A stretch of 64,000 nucleotides of DNA, taken from NCBI RefSeq assembly GCF_022201045.2, contig NC_068559.1, forward strand, positions 2,392,501 through 2,456,500, given 5' to 3'. The stretch's first letter is position 1; each line of letters opens with the position of its first letter. A model generated the notes under the pieces. The model was not told the DNA's origin. It worked only from the letters and a program-made list of their open reading frames with translations, and did not search any database. A program made the position numbers and the translations under genes. Below, piece after piece: positions 38,621-51,400 of the stretch. The DNA is from Citrus sinensis. Its lineage: Eukaryota > Streptophyta > Magnoliopsida > Sapindales > Rutaceae.

Positions 38621-41219
38621 TTAAAGCCTAGGCCTGATACTTTTCATGTCATCAAAAGCAATCATCACCTTTCCAATTACTTTCCTATCTTCAATGGCAG
38701 AGAAGGCAAGGTTGGCCTGTAAAGGAAAATTGATCAAGCAAGTCAGATCTCGCATTATATGCAATTGAAAAATCCCCAATTTATAGGCGGAAAAATAAGA
38801 TGATTAATTCCCCCCCCCACAAAAAAAAAAGGTGCAACATTCTATTTGTCAAAAGCAACCTTCCATACCAACCAACAAAACTCAGTCAGAAATAGATCAA
38901 AATATAGAGTAGGAGATCAAAGGTGACCACCTTCCTTGCAAGATCAAAGAAAGGAAAGAATAACTACAGATGTACTCTCAGTGAGTTGCCAGGTTGTGTT
39001 GTCCAAAAGGACCAAAGCCCCACTTCGACCCTCGTGACCTGGTCTAAGTGGGAAGTGGTCCCAAGACTTCTCACAAATCTACAAATCTTACCAGCCAAGT
39101 TACCTTGTACCCACAATTTGATACTTTACAAAGTTTACAATGTTCGGTTAAAAAAAAATAAAATTTAAAAGAGCATTAGAGAGCTTCTCACCTCTGATGG
39201 ACTGTAAGTATGAGAAATATGGATGGTAATCAAGCCCTTTGCAGCCCATAAGAGTAACTCCCTAAGAGAATCTTCAAGCACATGAGGTCGATGTATTTTA
39301 TAGCTACCCCAGTAAAGTCCGTGTACTGTCCAGTTCTGTACAAGGGCATACATTTGAAGAACACGTAATTTGTTAGAGAGAAGCAGTAATTTGTAGGCTG
39401 CATAAACACTAAATTAGTATCATTATTCAGACAAAAGATGTCAGAAACAACAGTTTCTCATGTCAAAAAGAATTATTCATGTCATTATTACAAAAAATTA
39501 GCCCATCATATGGCTTCTCGGGTGTAAATTAGGCTAACTAAACAATCTCTTAATCCTTTTTTTTTCCTTTTCTTGGAGGAATGTAAATGAAGAAGCTTTT
39601 AAGTAATTTGTCAGCCAGTGATAGTGTAAAAATTAGACAGAAAAAAGACTATAGGAATTTCAAAAGAGTGAGTAGGAATCAAGTACCTTAACAAGAGCAA
39701 TATTAGCAGGGATTACTGGAATCTCCCCACTTGCAAAGCCAATGACTAAGATTTGAGCACCCCAGTTCAAAAGCTTCAAGGATTCTTTAGTAAGCTTGCC
39801 TCCAACAGGATCATACAGAACATCAACCCCTTTGAGTTTCCTTGCCTTGAGGAACTCTTTGACACTCGGAATGACACTCTCATTGCTCAAGTCAACTACA
39901 TGATCGACGCCCAATGACTTCAAAAATTTTATCTTTTCAGCACCCCTGATATATAATATTCAACACAAAGCTTATGTATAGGTATAAAACAATACCTAAG
40001 GAAATCAATCGACCAATAGAAAACTAAATATTTACAGCAAAAACAGGTATAAAAGGAATTGTTGAATAGGGAACAAAGTACCTAGCAACGGCAATGATAG
40101 TGGCTCCGCAAACCTTGCCAATTTGAACAGCGGCAACACCAACACCTCCAGCAGCACCAAGAACAAGCAAGACCTAGTACCCATCCATCATTAACAATTA
40201 TAAAGGGTTTGTTTGTAACTGCTGTGCCTCTACTTAATATCGCAGCTAATATTTACCAATCACCCACTCGCTTATACCCAACAACAAGAGATTTAAACAT
40301 ATCCCCGGTAACTTATATTTATAGGCAAGCAATTCTTACCTACCACAACATTCAATTTGGCTTCAATTTGCCAAATTGACAAATTTGGCAATTGGTGCCA
40401 ACTTTGTCATGCAATTGTAGTCAAAGTCTACATGCTAGCTCAACAATTGCATGCTTGAATTTGGATAGTGATTCTCCATCGACCAAGGATGAAGAAGAGA
40501 GGTTCTGACCCAAGAACCTTCACAGCATGCAAAATTCAAGCATGCAATTGTTGAGCTAGCATGTAGGCTTTGACTACAATTGCATGACAAAGTTGGCACC
40601 GATTGCCAAATTTGTCAATTTGGCAAATTGAATGTTGTGGTATTTCTTATTCATAGGAATAATGTTACCTGACCGGAGGACAATTGGGCCCGATGAACAA
40701 GAGCAACATGTGAGGTTCCAAATGCAACAGGAAGTGCAGCAGCAGCCAACAAATCACATCCCTTTGGCACTGGAAACCTTTGATAAAGCAAAACATATCA
40801 AATGAAATTGAATTAAAAAATCATCCCAATTCCAACTTAGATTATTAAACAACAAAAATAGTAAAAAGTACGAACAATTCTGACTGATCAGCGACGATGA
40901 ATTGGGCAAAGGAGCCAAGGGCAGCAAATCCACAAACAGTGTCACCCACTTTGAAATTTGAGACATTGGGGCCCACCGCATCAACAGTGCCCGAATAATC
41001 GGAGCCGGGGACGAAGGGCAATGGTGGTTTCTCTTGATATTTCCCCAATATCTGCAAGTAATTAGCGTAGTTCAAGCTGGTGGCTTTCACTCTGACTCTA
41101 ACTGCAGTTGAAGAATTCAATTGTGGAATTGGCTCAGTTTTACTCAACAGAATCGGCGATTTTTCATCGTGAATTGAGACCGTTGGATCGCCCAGTTTCC
41201 TGCACACCAGTGCCTCCAT
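38621..41219 (-). CDS. Quinone oxidoreductase-like protein (MDR family, QOR2-like)
   Basis: Six exons, 41219-40876, 40777-40669, 40173-40082, 39945-39687, 39335-39192 and 38716-38621, give 347 residues. It has a GroES-like N-terminal domain (NYANYLQILGKYQ, PFVPGSDYSG) and a Rossmann fold with the AAGGVG nucleotide motif (around residue 158). It lacks the zinc ligands of alcohol dehydrogenase, as NADPH:quinone reductases do. It closely matches what I recall of Arabidopsis At3g56460. The exon 1 donor must be GTTCGT to keep frame, a weak site; all other sites are standard. An in-frame ATG at 41294 would add 25 residues. The second intron contains a foldback element. Substrate is unknown; quinones or reactive carbonyls are plausible. 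Confidence 0.94.
40341..40642. mobile_element. Intronic foldback element (near-perfect long inverted repeat)
   Basis: The left arm 40341-40462 and right arm 40531-40642 are inverted copies. They differ by an 11-base insertion in the left arm and two or three base changes. The loop is about 68 bases. Ends are TACCACAACATTCAATTTG and its complement. Both flanks contain TTCTTA within a few bases, a possible target duplication. It lies wholly inside intron 2 of the oxidoreductase gene, so that pre-mRNA carries it. It is either a foldback MITE or a young hairpin locus. Confidence 0.9.
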
Positions 41220-41638
41220 CTTCGTTCGAGTCAAGCACTTCAAAGTTTCCAATTTATTATGAAAATGTAAGGCGTTATCATCAAAAAAGCTCACATTGGT
41301 TCGAGTAATTTTTTATTAGTTCGTGTGTTTGTCAATTCAGTCGATCAATTTAATAGATGCCGTGTCGTTTCAATTTGTCACCCTTTATATTTTCCGAGGA
41401 CCAATTTGAGAAAGGTGATAAATTTATAAACTAATTCATTATTTTCTAACACTGTAGGGATACGGCTGCCGAAACGACATCGTTGTCTTTAAGTTAACAG
41501 TTGTGTTCTTGTCAGTTGGGTTCTGACGTGCTGTGATTCTCCTCTTCTTGAACTCTCCTGTCTTTCGGGGTGCTCGAGTGTGTGGCTTGAATTATGAAGT
41601 TGAATATCTAAAGTTGTATTTTCTATAAGAATGCTAAA
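41220..41638. promoter_or_regulatory. Divergent promoter, oxidoreductase and alpha/beta hydrolase
   Basis: 419 bases separate the two start codons. The gap contains GTCGTTTC (41364-41371) and GAAACGAC (41473-41480), an inverted pair of a motif common in plant promoters. No clear TATA box was assigned for either side. Confidence 0.5.
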
Positions 41639-44388
41639 ATGGGTGTTGCTGTAAATTCAGATTTTTTCAAGTTCACATATGAATTTAGGCGCCACAATCT
41701 CAAACAATTGGACAAGAACAAGCCAAGAGTCAGTTGCATTGCTAGTAGCAGCATATCCAAGAAGATCAAGAGGACCACCACCATCACCACCCATGCTGCT
41801 GCTTCTTCCTCTCCAGCCCCCGGTGCCCACTACCCCGGTTTATTTTCTTGTCCCTTTATTAATTTTTTTTTTATATTATCCATTTAGTTATTGCTTATCC
41901 TCTGCACACACAACACTTGCGAAATTGAGGACCTTGCTTCGTTTAAATAATTGTTAAAGATTTTTTATTTGCCGGTGCTCACATGCATTTTTATCATGCA
42001 TTTAATAATTCTCATGTATTTAGTTGATGGAGCCCTTTAATAAATTGAAGATAAAGCTAAAAGATCAAGAAAAATTCTAAATCCAAGACCAGTTTTTTTC
42101 TTTTTCTTTTTTGGTATGGTCTTTTAAAGTGTTCGAGTTGCTGTTATATTAACATTCCTGCTTCAAACAATAGATTTATGACAAAAACTTTGCCTGGCAA
42201 AATGGATAGCAGTAATTGGTATAATGGTACTTGACTCGGATCAACTTACTGTTAATTCTTTTTTCCTCTTTTGTAGTATTCGCTTTCTGTTGGGTGCTTT
42301 GGACATTGAGGGAAAGGAAATATATATATATATATTTTTTTTGTAAAAATTGTGCGCTAGTGAGTTTTTAGACTTATTGTGTTCTTCCTTGCCCTTTTCC
42401 AATGGCTACTTACAATACTGCATTGTTTGATTTGAGTTTTCAGAGCAACTGTTGGATGTGAAAACAAAGCAGAAAAGGAAAAGGATAGCTGGGATTGATC
42501 AAGATGAATTGGTGGATCCTAAACTTTTGGCTGATCCAGACAGTTGTTTCTGCGAGTTCAATGGGGTGCACTTACACTACAAGGTATACGATGCAGAATC
42601 ACAATCGCATAACTCATTACAAAGCCAGACTGCCTCTCAGCTTCCTCCAGCAACTAAGAAAATTGGTTTTCCAATGATTTTGTTTCACGGATTTGGAGCC
42701 TCAGTTTTCTCATGGAATCGAGCTATGAAGCCTTTGGCAAAGACCACCAGCTCCAAAGTTCTTGCCTTTGATAGGCCAGCCTTTGGGTTGACATCAAGGG
42801 TTTTTCCTTTTCAGCAGCCAACACCTGATACTGAGAATAAAAAGCCTTTGAATCCATACTCTATGGCATTTTCTGTGCTGGCTACCTTGTACTTCATTCA
42901 TATTTTGGCAGCTGAGAAGGCAATTCTTGTAGGGTATGTTCCTTACAGCTTTATTCTGTTGATTGCTCTCTTCATTTTAAATGTCTAGCTTGCATTGGGG
43001 TGTCAATTTCGGCACAGTTACCAACATGCTAGGCAGAAGTTTCTTTTTCCCTTTTCATTCAAATTGGATCATAATATGTGCAATTTGTCCATCTATAAAT
43101 AGTTTTTAGGCATTTCGGTTCTTGCACAAAAACCATGATCTATCTGAACTTAGTAAAACAATGGCTTGCCAGGCATTCTGCTGGTGCCCTTGTAGCAGTT
43201 AATTCATATTTTGAAGCTCCTGAAAGAGTCGCTGCCCTGATCCTCATTGCCCCTGCTATATTGGCCCCACGTCTCATACAAAAGGTTGATGAAGGAAATC
43301 CCCTGGGAAGAAATGAGCAGACTGAAAGAGACACATCAAATTTAGTTAATCTGTTGAAGCCATTTCTCAAAGTTTACACGATTTTGTCAATGTTTTTAAA
43401 ATACATCACCCAGGCTATGATGCAAGTAGCAAAGGGGATGGCAGATATGCTCCACTCTTTATATAAGAAAGTATTGTCAGCAACTCTGCGCTCTGCTGTT
43501 GGTGTAACACTGGTACATAATTTCTTTCTAGATGATTTTCATGGTACACTAGGTTTAAGTTTTTCACAGACCTTATTATATACTTACCAATGACTTGCCT
43601 ACATGATTCTCAGGTAAGAATATTGATTGATAAATTTGGCCTAGCTGCTGTTAGGCGTGCATGGTATAATTCTAAAGAAGTTGCTGAACATGTCATAGAG
43701 GGTTATACAAAGGTAATATTGCTTTATTATTCTTGTTTCTTCTCAGTTTTCTGTAAGGCAGAGTAAAGAACTTTAATCAATGGGATAATTTAAGTGGCAT
43801 AATCAGTGCGTGTCTACAGAGCACTGACATGGAATTTGTATTTTATGCAGCCATTGAGGGTCAAGGGTTGGGACAGGGCTCTTGTGGAATTCACAGCAGC
43901 ACTGCTAATAGATAATGAATCCAAGATGAATCCACCTCTGGCAAAAAGACTTCATGAAATCTCATGTCCTGGTAATGACACCAAGCTATATCTTAGTTGA
44001 GCACTTGAGCATCTAATCTAGACTGTATTAAGCCAATGTAAAGCATGCATGTTTCCTTGCATCCTATCAAAGATTGATCTCTTAGAATTTACTCTTCTTT
44101 ATCCTATCATTAAGCCTAATCAATATAAATTCTTGGTAATATTTGTTGTTCTCATGACGAAACCCAGTTCTGATTGTCACGGGCGACACTGATCGAATTG
44201 TCCCCTCCTGGAATGCGGAGAGACTTTCAAGAGCCATACCTGGATCTACCTTTGAAGTAATTAAGAATTGTGGCCACGTGCCCCAAGAAGAAAAAGTGGA
44301 GGAGTTTGTTTCAATTGTTGCAAGGTTTTTGCAAAGAGCTTTTGGGTATTCAGAATCAGAGGGGAAGAGCATGCAAGCAGTAAGTTAG
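41639..44388 (+). CDS. Alpha/beta-hydrolase fold protein, probably plastid-targeted
   Basis: Six exons, 41639-41837, 42444-42933, 43173-43512, 43614-43712, 43851-43971 and 44168-44388, give 489 residues. The first 60 residues are rich in Ser, Thr, Lys and Arg with few acids, like a chloroplast transit peptide. The fold motifs are in order: oxyanion-hole LFHGFGAS, nucleophile elbow GHSAG (230-234, Ser232), acid in GDTDRIVP (Asp425) and NCGHVPQ (His453). The cap domain lies between about 260 and 370. It resembles plant proteins of the At1g80280/At1g15490 kind; the substrate is unknown. Exon 1 is supported by transit-like composition and phase, less strongly than the others. The stop overlaps a good GTAAGT donor, so an alternative 3' end is possible. 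Confidence 0.9.
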
Positions 44389-44833
44389 AATCTGTACGCC
44401 TTATAAATTTGTGTTTATGCTGTTTAGAGAGCGGATTGGCGAGTTAATTAAACGGTAATCACCAAATTGTAAACCCATATTAAGTCCGCAGCTTTGCAAA
44501 AAATTCCACGGAAATGTAAGTGATTGTTGTGACATCGCTTGAATACACAACAGATGTAACATAGTATTGATGTCGATATTTCTGTCGTACAGCGGTTCAT
44601 ACGTTTTGCTATTTGATAGGAAACGCAAATTATTAGAGAACTTGGTAGTTGATCTTTTCACGCTGGTGTTGTAATATCTTTCCCTCAATATCTGCTATTG
44701 CAGCCATATAAGCCTTGAACAAATGAACGAACTGACTTGTGTATAATTGTTTCACCAAAGTAATCGGATCATTATAAAACTGAATTTGCTGCTTTCTTAT
44801 GTAATAAAACCATAATTACAGAAGAGAATAACA
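44389..44833. other. Convergent 3' ends
   Basis: The hydrolase and C2 genes end toward each other. The gap of 445 bases holds their 3' untranslated regions, and nothing else is seen. Confidence 0.6.
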
Positions 44834-45904
44834 TCAGAGAGGAGGATCAGTTGATATGGTAAGACTAGCATCATGTAAGCCTGCAGGAACATCAAATCCT
44901 GACATGAAGTCATCCCCAAAGATTACAGCACCTGCTGCTAGTGCTCCGGCACCTACTCCCATGCCAAAGCCTGGTCTCATCCCTCTTGCAGGGGGTCCAG
45001 ATGACGGCATATTAACATGAGTCTCGGACAAATTACCCGTTCTGGGCATAAAAGTTGGTATGTAACCTACATTGATAGGTGGGGGTGGCGGCGGAGGTGT
45101 TCGTGGTGGCTGATAGCTAGGTCCAGCAGCTGGAGCATAGCTTGGTCCTCCGTGGGATAGGTTTGAGTAGTTTGTAGAGTATGGTATTGAATTGTTATAT
45201 GGATAATTTGACTGTAATTGGTTATCTGGTCGGAGTGAGGCTAGTGGCTGCTGTGTTGGGTAGTTTTGTCCTGGTGCACCTTCAGTGGGCAACATAAAGT
45301 TGTTGCTGTGGTCCGCGAGCATGATTCCTCCCTCGTTACCTAAAAAATTGCCAGTTAAATGTAACGTTCATATACTTAAAAGCTTCATTCATATGCCAAA
45401 AATGTATCATAAAAAATTACAGGGAGGAGTTACTTGACAGACTCGTCAGATACCTGGGTATGAACTCGGCTCTTCCCTTTCTTCTGAGATACATACGGAA
45501 ACGTCAATAAATCCTCGAGGTTTGTTAGAATTTTTTCTACGCAGCTGGTAGCTCCCAACTTCTTCAATTCCTGATCTTGAACCCTCAGAATTTTTACTAT
45601 ACTTGGCCAAAAATTCTTTCAAGGCAATAGTTGCGGTTCCCAGGAGCCTTTCCCTAAGAAAAATAGGCTCTCTGCTATAGACTTCAACGTGCAGCGCCGC
45701 GTCTTGAAAGTTTGAGTCATCAACTACAGCAGCAAACTTAGTTCTCCATACAGGATTTTCCTTCCCAGAAGCATCAATCTTAGTACAGTACTTGTTGTTA
45801 GGATCAATCCACCCGACAGCAAACCATTGGAGCTTCCAAAGAGAGGAAGATCGCCGGAGTCCCCGGGCAGAAATGAGACAAACTTCAACCCAGATTTTCC
45901 CCAT
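44834..45904 (-). CDS. C2-domain protein, SRC2-like
   Basis: Two exons, 45904-45454 and 45339-44834, give 318 residues. The N-terminal C2 domain (about 1-135) opens MGKIWVEVCLISARGL and includes KENPVWRTKF and LLGTATIALKEFL, the pattern of plant SRC2/BAP-type lipid-binding domains. The middle is Pro/Tyr/Ser/Asn-rich with a run of seven prolines. The tail is Gly/Ala-rich (GFGMGVGAGALAAGAVIFGDD), as in SRC2 proteins, which are cold- and stress-linked and associate with membranes. Calcium-binding acids are not all evident, so calcium dependence is unsure. The ATG at 45904 is used because upstream in-frame codons lack an ATG. Confidence 0.9.
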
Positions 45905-46557
45905 ACAAGGCAAGTGAAGAAAATGAGAGATAGTGAGAGAATTTTGTCTCCTGTAGGTTCTTCTTTTGATAAAGTTGATTGGAAAAATAGGATAAGGAAA
46001 CTGTTGTGCATTGTTTAGAAGGCTACTTTACTTTGGTGATGAGAAACTTCTTATACCTGAGCATGTCATGTGGGGCAACATTGTGATAACTTTTCTCCTA
46101 CAAAGTGCATCACAGATGGCAGGAATCCGCGTAAGATGTGGCACAATGGTTAAAATTAAGTAAAAAAAGTCTGTATTATCCGAGTGGAAAAGTGTGAGTG
46201 TGCCATCAATGCTGCTTTTTCTAAACAAAAATATGCTTAATGTCAAAGATTAAACTTTCTGGAGCTCAATATTGAAACGATAAGATTTTACTGCATTGTG
46301 AAGTCTAAATTTGGATACCACTACCATACATTATATACAAGCCACAAGCCACATGGCCACCGCCCTTTCTGTACAGCACCCTTTTCTTGGTTTTTGCTTT
46401 TACTTTGATAATCTGTTATCTTTTAAGCAACCAGAGTAAGAAAATATGGAATCAGATTCACTCTATGTCTGTTAGGTACACAAAAAAGTCTTTTATCTTT
46501 GATTCTAAACCTTCAGCTGAAAGTGCGGCGTAAATCAACTTTTTGAACAGATAAGCT
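45905..46557. other. Intergenic, promoter of the C2 gene
   Basis: No gene is seen. It spans the C2 leader and promoter and the 3' region of the acetyltransferase gene. Confidence 0.55.
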
Positions 46558-47941
46558 TCAAAGATGAAGAGGTCCTCTTAATGGGGGAACTAACAAAAGC
46601 TTTCTACCCGCACGTTTAACCATTTGACTGCCTCCAAAACCAGTTGATGCCGTTTTTGCATACATCATGGTAGTGGATCCTAAAATGTCATTTCCAAATC
46701 CACATGCTTCAAAGAAGAGCCTGACGAAAGACCATATAGATCATGATCAGCAGTTATTTGTCTTTCCATGTAATTGCATTGAGTAATCCAGACATGAAGC
46801 AATCTACAGCCTCAACAATTTGACAGAGTAAAAGGATACTAGGGTAAATTTCAAGTAGATGCTTGCATATTCAAAAAAGATTTAATAATAACATAGAAAA
46901 CACATCTAGACAGAAACATTAAGATTTCAAGATTCAAGAAAGATAAGTTATAAATACCTCTCCTCCTCTGAGCAAAGGGCTGCTATGTCATAAATCTCTC
47001 TACTTGTGAGCATTCTGGGAGGAGAAATGGGTAAATTACTAAGATACCATAAACGGACAAGCAAGGTGTATGAATAGAATCTCCTAGTAATCAATAGGCT
47101 TAAAGAATTGAAGAAACATTTTGTATTACTGTGTGTCCTGGAAAACATATGCCATGAGAAAACACATGAAAAGGCAGAGTTCAAAATAGCATCAATTAGA
47201 GTAAGGGCATCAATGCTCAATGTCCACAAGCTTGTTAATTCAAAATTTCCAAAATAATAATTTTAAAAGAATCATTTTTCAGACAAAAAGAAAGAAAGAA
47301 AGAAATTTATTATATTGAAAATTAACAAACCTTAAGATTCTTTGAACTATCATCCGGCCAATTCCCATTTGCCGTAATGAAGGGATAACCTGATAGTCAA
47401 ATTACAAATTATTATGAATTTAAGAAAAATGATAGCGACAAATACTGAAACTGCGAAAGCTTACCATGATATCATGAATAGAAGCAGTTAATCCCACATC
47501 GGAAACAGCCCGCCCAAAACCCACAAGCTGGCCATTGGATGGAGTGACCGGCACCACTCTCTGCGCCAAATTTCCCAACAAAGGTACCATCAACCGCTTT
47601 GAAGATTCATCATCGGATAAGGCCAAGCTGGAAAAGACAGAGACAACGACAAAACTGTGAGACAAAGCAAGGCATAGCTTATCAATGTCAACAGCTTCTT
47701 CAATTGTCCTGTCTCTTGAGTCCAAAATGGGAAACCTGTTGCAAGAATGATTGCAGCTTATGAAGAGTCGACTCAGTTCTTGAGGATTAATATCAGATGG
47801 GTTTGTTGATATGTAAATGGGTATCATTGAAGGCTTAAAATTGAGCTCGCATTTGCCTTTTCCTCTTCCTCTTACCCATCTCAATTCCATGTATGCGGAC
47901 GGATAAACACTTGCAGCAGCAGTAGCGGCAAGAAATCCCAT
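46558..47941 (-). CDS. GNAT-family N-acetyltransferase, probably plastid
   Basis: Four exons, 47941-47465, 47389-47331, 47014-46958 and 46720-46558, give 251 residues. The acetyl-CoA motif RQMGIGRMIVQRIL sits in exon 2, preceded by a GFGRAVSD beta strand (LVGFGRAVSD) and followed by ALCSEEER and FFEACGF, the classic GNAT motif A and B order. The N-terminus (about 1-55) has few acids and many Ala, Arg, Lys and Ser, as in a plastid transit peptide. It resembles chloroplast GNATs of the GNAT10 (At1g24040) type, which can acetylate lysine and protein N-termini; specificity is inferred. Exons 2 and 3 are under 60 bases, so automated models may miss them. Confidence 0.88.
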
Positions 47942-48454
47942 TTCTGATACTTAAATTTCTATCTCTTCTTCAACTGATGTGGCTTCTTGTACTACATCTC
48001 GAGTCTATGATAATGGCTAATTTCTTACTTTCCAAAAAAACCAAGTAATTTAACGTGCTTGATAAACACCCACTTTCACTAACATCTTTGAAATACCCAC
48101 TATTATCTGATGGCTTAAAAGTCCCGGCAGCTAGATCTCAAACATATCCCTGGATTTGATATAGAATATCATATATATACACACAATATAGGATAAGGAT
48201 TAAGATAGAATTATCAAAGAGGGGAAAAAAATAAAATAAAATAAAATAAAACAAATAAACACAAAATCACCAAATTTCCAGCCACTTAAATGTGAGGCAT
48301 AAAGTACCAACTGGATTTTCATAATTCTATATAAAACCCATTATTTCTTAAATTCCCAATCAGGATGAGAAAGGATGTCTAAATATATAGCAACAGACCA
48401 GATATGGTCATGTTATAGTTGGTTTATGGTAACTGCAAATTACGCATGTTCACT
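47942..48454. other. Intergenic, AT-rich
   Basis: It holds the acetyltransferase leader and promoter and the 3' region of the bromodomain gene. An AAAAT-type microsatellite (AAAATAAAATAAAAT) lies near 48229-48250. Confidence 0.55.
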
Positions 48455-51400
48455 TCAAGGATGATAAGCCAACTGAGGGAAGCCAGAATCCTGTAATGAT
48501 TGGTTCTGATGATTATCTGTTGGAGCTCCAATTGTCAACTGTCCCTGTCCAGAAGTTGCACCCTTGCCGTTGTCATACAAATTTGAATTTGGTGGCCAAA
48601 TCATGCTTCCACCAGGAGTGCTTTCCCAGTAGTGCTGAAGCTGTTGCTGCTGCCGCCAGGGTTGAGCTTGAGATGACAATTCGGCTGCAGTTAAAGATCT
48701 ACACTGCTGCTGGAGCCAATCATCAGTGCTAGGCTGTGGCCCCAACTCTGTTGGCATGAACCAATTTGAATATTGTCCTCCATTGATGGCACTACCACCA
48801 TGGTGCGTGCCCACTGCATCAGAACCTAGCTCTGTTGGCTTGAACCAATGCGAAAATGGTCCTCCATTTATGCTGTTGCCAAGGCTTGTGCCTGCTGCAT
48901 TAGACCCCAACACTGTTGGCTTAAGCCAATCTGGAACTTGACCTCCTGGCGGTGTGCTGCCTTCATGGCTTGGGCCTGCCTTATCAGCTGTTGGCTGCAT
49001 TTGATAATTTAAATCCAACCCCTGGATGGAGCTGAAGGGTTGAGCGCTACTCGACCCCAATAGTGTTGGCCTAATCCAATTTGGAACTTGACCTCCTGGC
49101 AGCATTCTACCTCCATGGCTTGAGACTGCCTTGTCAGCTGTTGGTTGGATTTGATGCATTCCCCCAAGATAATTTGAATCCAATCCCTCAAAGGAGCCGA
49201 ATGGTTGAGTGCTACTTGACTCCAACAATGTTGGCTTAAGCCAATTTGGAACTTGACCTCCTGGCAGTATACTGCCACTATGGCTTGGGCCTGCCTGATC
49301 AGCCGTCCCTTGGATTTGCTGCACTCCATCAAGAGCATCTGAACCTAACCCCCGAAACAAACCGAAGGATTGAGTGCTACGTGACCCCAACTCTGTTGGC
49401 TTAAGCCAATTTGGAACTTGACCTCCTGGCAGTAAACTGTCTACATGCCCTTGCCCTTCCTGATCAGCTGTTGGTTGGATTTGATGCACTCCACCAAGAT
49501 AATTTGAATCTAACCCCTCAAAGGAGCCAAAGGGTTGAGTGCTACTTGACCCCAACACTATCGGCCTAAGCCAATTTGGAACTTGACCTGATGGCAGCAT
49601 ACTGCCTTGAAAGCTTGGGCCTGCCTTGTCAGCTGCAGATTGGATTTGATGCACTGCACCAACAGAATTTGAATCTAACCCCTGAAAGGAGCCAAAGGGT
49701 TGAGAGCTACTTGACCCTTCTTCAATGTTCAGCTTCAACCAATCAACCTGTCCTCCCTGCTCTATACCCCATCGGTAGCTTGGGCCTTCCCTATCTTGGA
49801 TAGCTTGAAGTTGATGTACTCCACCATGATTGAGTGAATCCACCTCAGGCATGAATCCAATTGTTTGACTACTGTTTGACCCTCCAGGCATAGCTAGCCA
49901 CATGGAAGATGATGATGGACAACTATATCCTGCAGATACAGAATCTGGCACTTCAGACCCTGAAGAAACAACCTTACTTGTCTGGTCTGGACTCTTAATA
50001 GAATCTAGCATAAACTTTACAAAACTGAAACTGTTTAGGTTGCCGTCTCTGATCCATGCTGCAGGAATATCTAGCTCTTCATATCCAGATAAGGAGATGG
50101 GGTTTTTAAAAGCAGTAAGTGTATCAAAACCACCGGTTGTCGTCTGAACCATTTTTCCTTGTACCTTACCAAGATTTTCATTTGTCCTAATACCCAGAGT
50201 GATTGCTTCACTTGTGGGCCCAAATTTATTTATGGTGTCAACAACAGACGTCTTCTGCCCACCTAAATTGCCATTCCAAATATCCAATTCTCTACTAGCA
50301 GAATTCCCAAGGAGTTTCACTGATGGAGCAACAGTGATACTCTTTCGTGCCGATCCTGCACCAGTGAATGTATTCTTCGGAGCTTGAACCATTTTCCCGC
50401 GCATCTCATCAAGGGCTTTCATGGTGGTACTAGCCTGAGCAATTCCTCCTCTTAAGACATCATATATATCTATGGTGTCAACTATAGGTGCTTTTCCTCC
50501 ATTCAAAGCACTATGATTGTCCATTTCCCTTTCTGAAGATCTTTGACAACCAGCAGAATTTCCCGGGAACTTCAAAGAGGGAGTACTGGAGATATTCTCA
50601 AGTGCAGATCCAACACCAGATATAAAAGTATTTGGAGCTTGAAGATGACAGTTGAAAGTTGCAGTCTGGAGTTTCGAAGTTTCCGCTATGGTGCTTCTTA
50701 ACTTCCTCTGGGCAACCATTTGAGCTGTTGGCCCCAAATTACTAGCAAACTGCATCAAGCTCTTAGCAAATCCAATTTTGTTCTGCTTACCCTACACAGA
50801 GAATAACCAACAAGCAGAAGAAAGATAAATTCAAAGATTTAACATAAACCAAACAATTAGGAAGCAGCATAGCAGATACTCTCCTCTTATTCTTCATGTT
50901 TCTATTTAAGGTTGAAGGAAAGTTAGATAATAGTAGGTTGTACAAAATTTTTTAACAAACTTGAATCAAAGACGCAAATAGTAGCAAATACAAATACGCA
51001 GCCATGCTCATGTTCTCCTACCGGCTCAAATTTTTTTGAGCTGTTATAAACTTGTGTCACTGACAATTCATTCTCAGAGAGGAATGAAGTACAAGGAATA
51101 TAGCTCTGACGGGGTTGTACTTCAAAATTTTCTAATCCTCTTTCACCTCTACAGCCTGTTCACAGGAAAGACAGAAGAAGTAATTGGACAATTGAAATCA
51201 TACTATATACTTGCGCAAAATATTCAAGGTAGTTGACAAAATATATATTGTGAACAATCAACCATTACTAGTACTTCATTGAACAAGTGATAGTACCAGT
51301 TGTCTTGTTGCAGGAGTGAGAATTCAGAGGTCCAGATATGGCCTTGTTCCTCCTACGACCTCTCATGGAACATGCAGCTTCAAAATTCTCGGGATCATTT

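Noticed and set aside
49009-49338. 109-codon frame on the same strand as the bromodomain gene
   Set aside because: It is a shifted frame within the tandem repeat array; the repeats keep it open.
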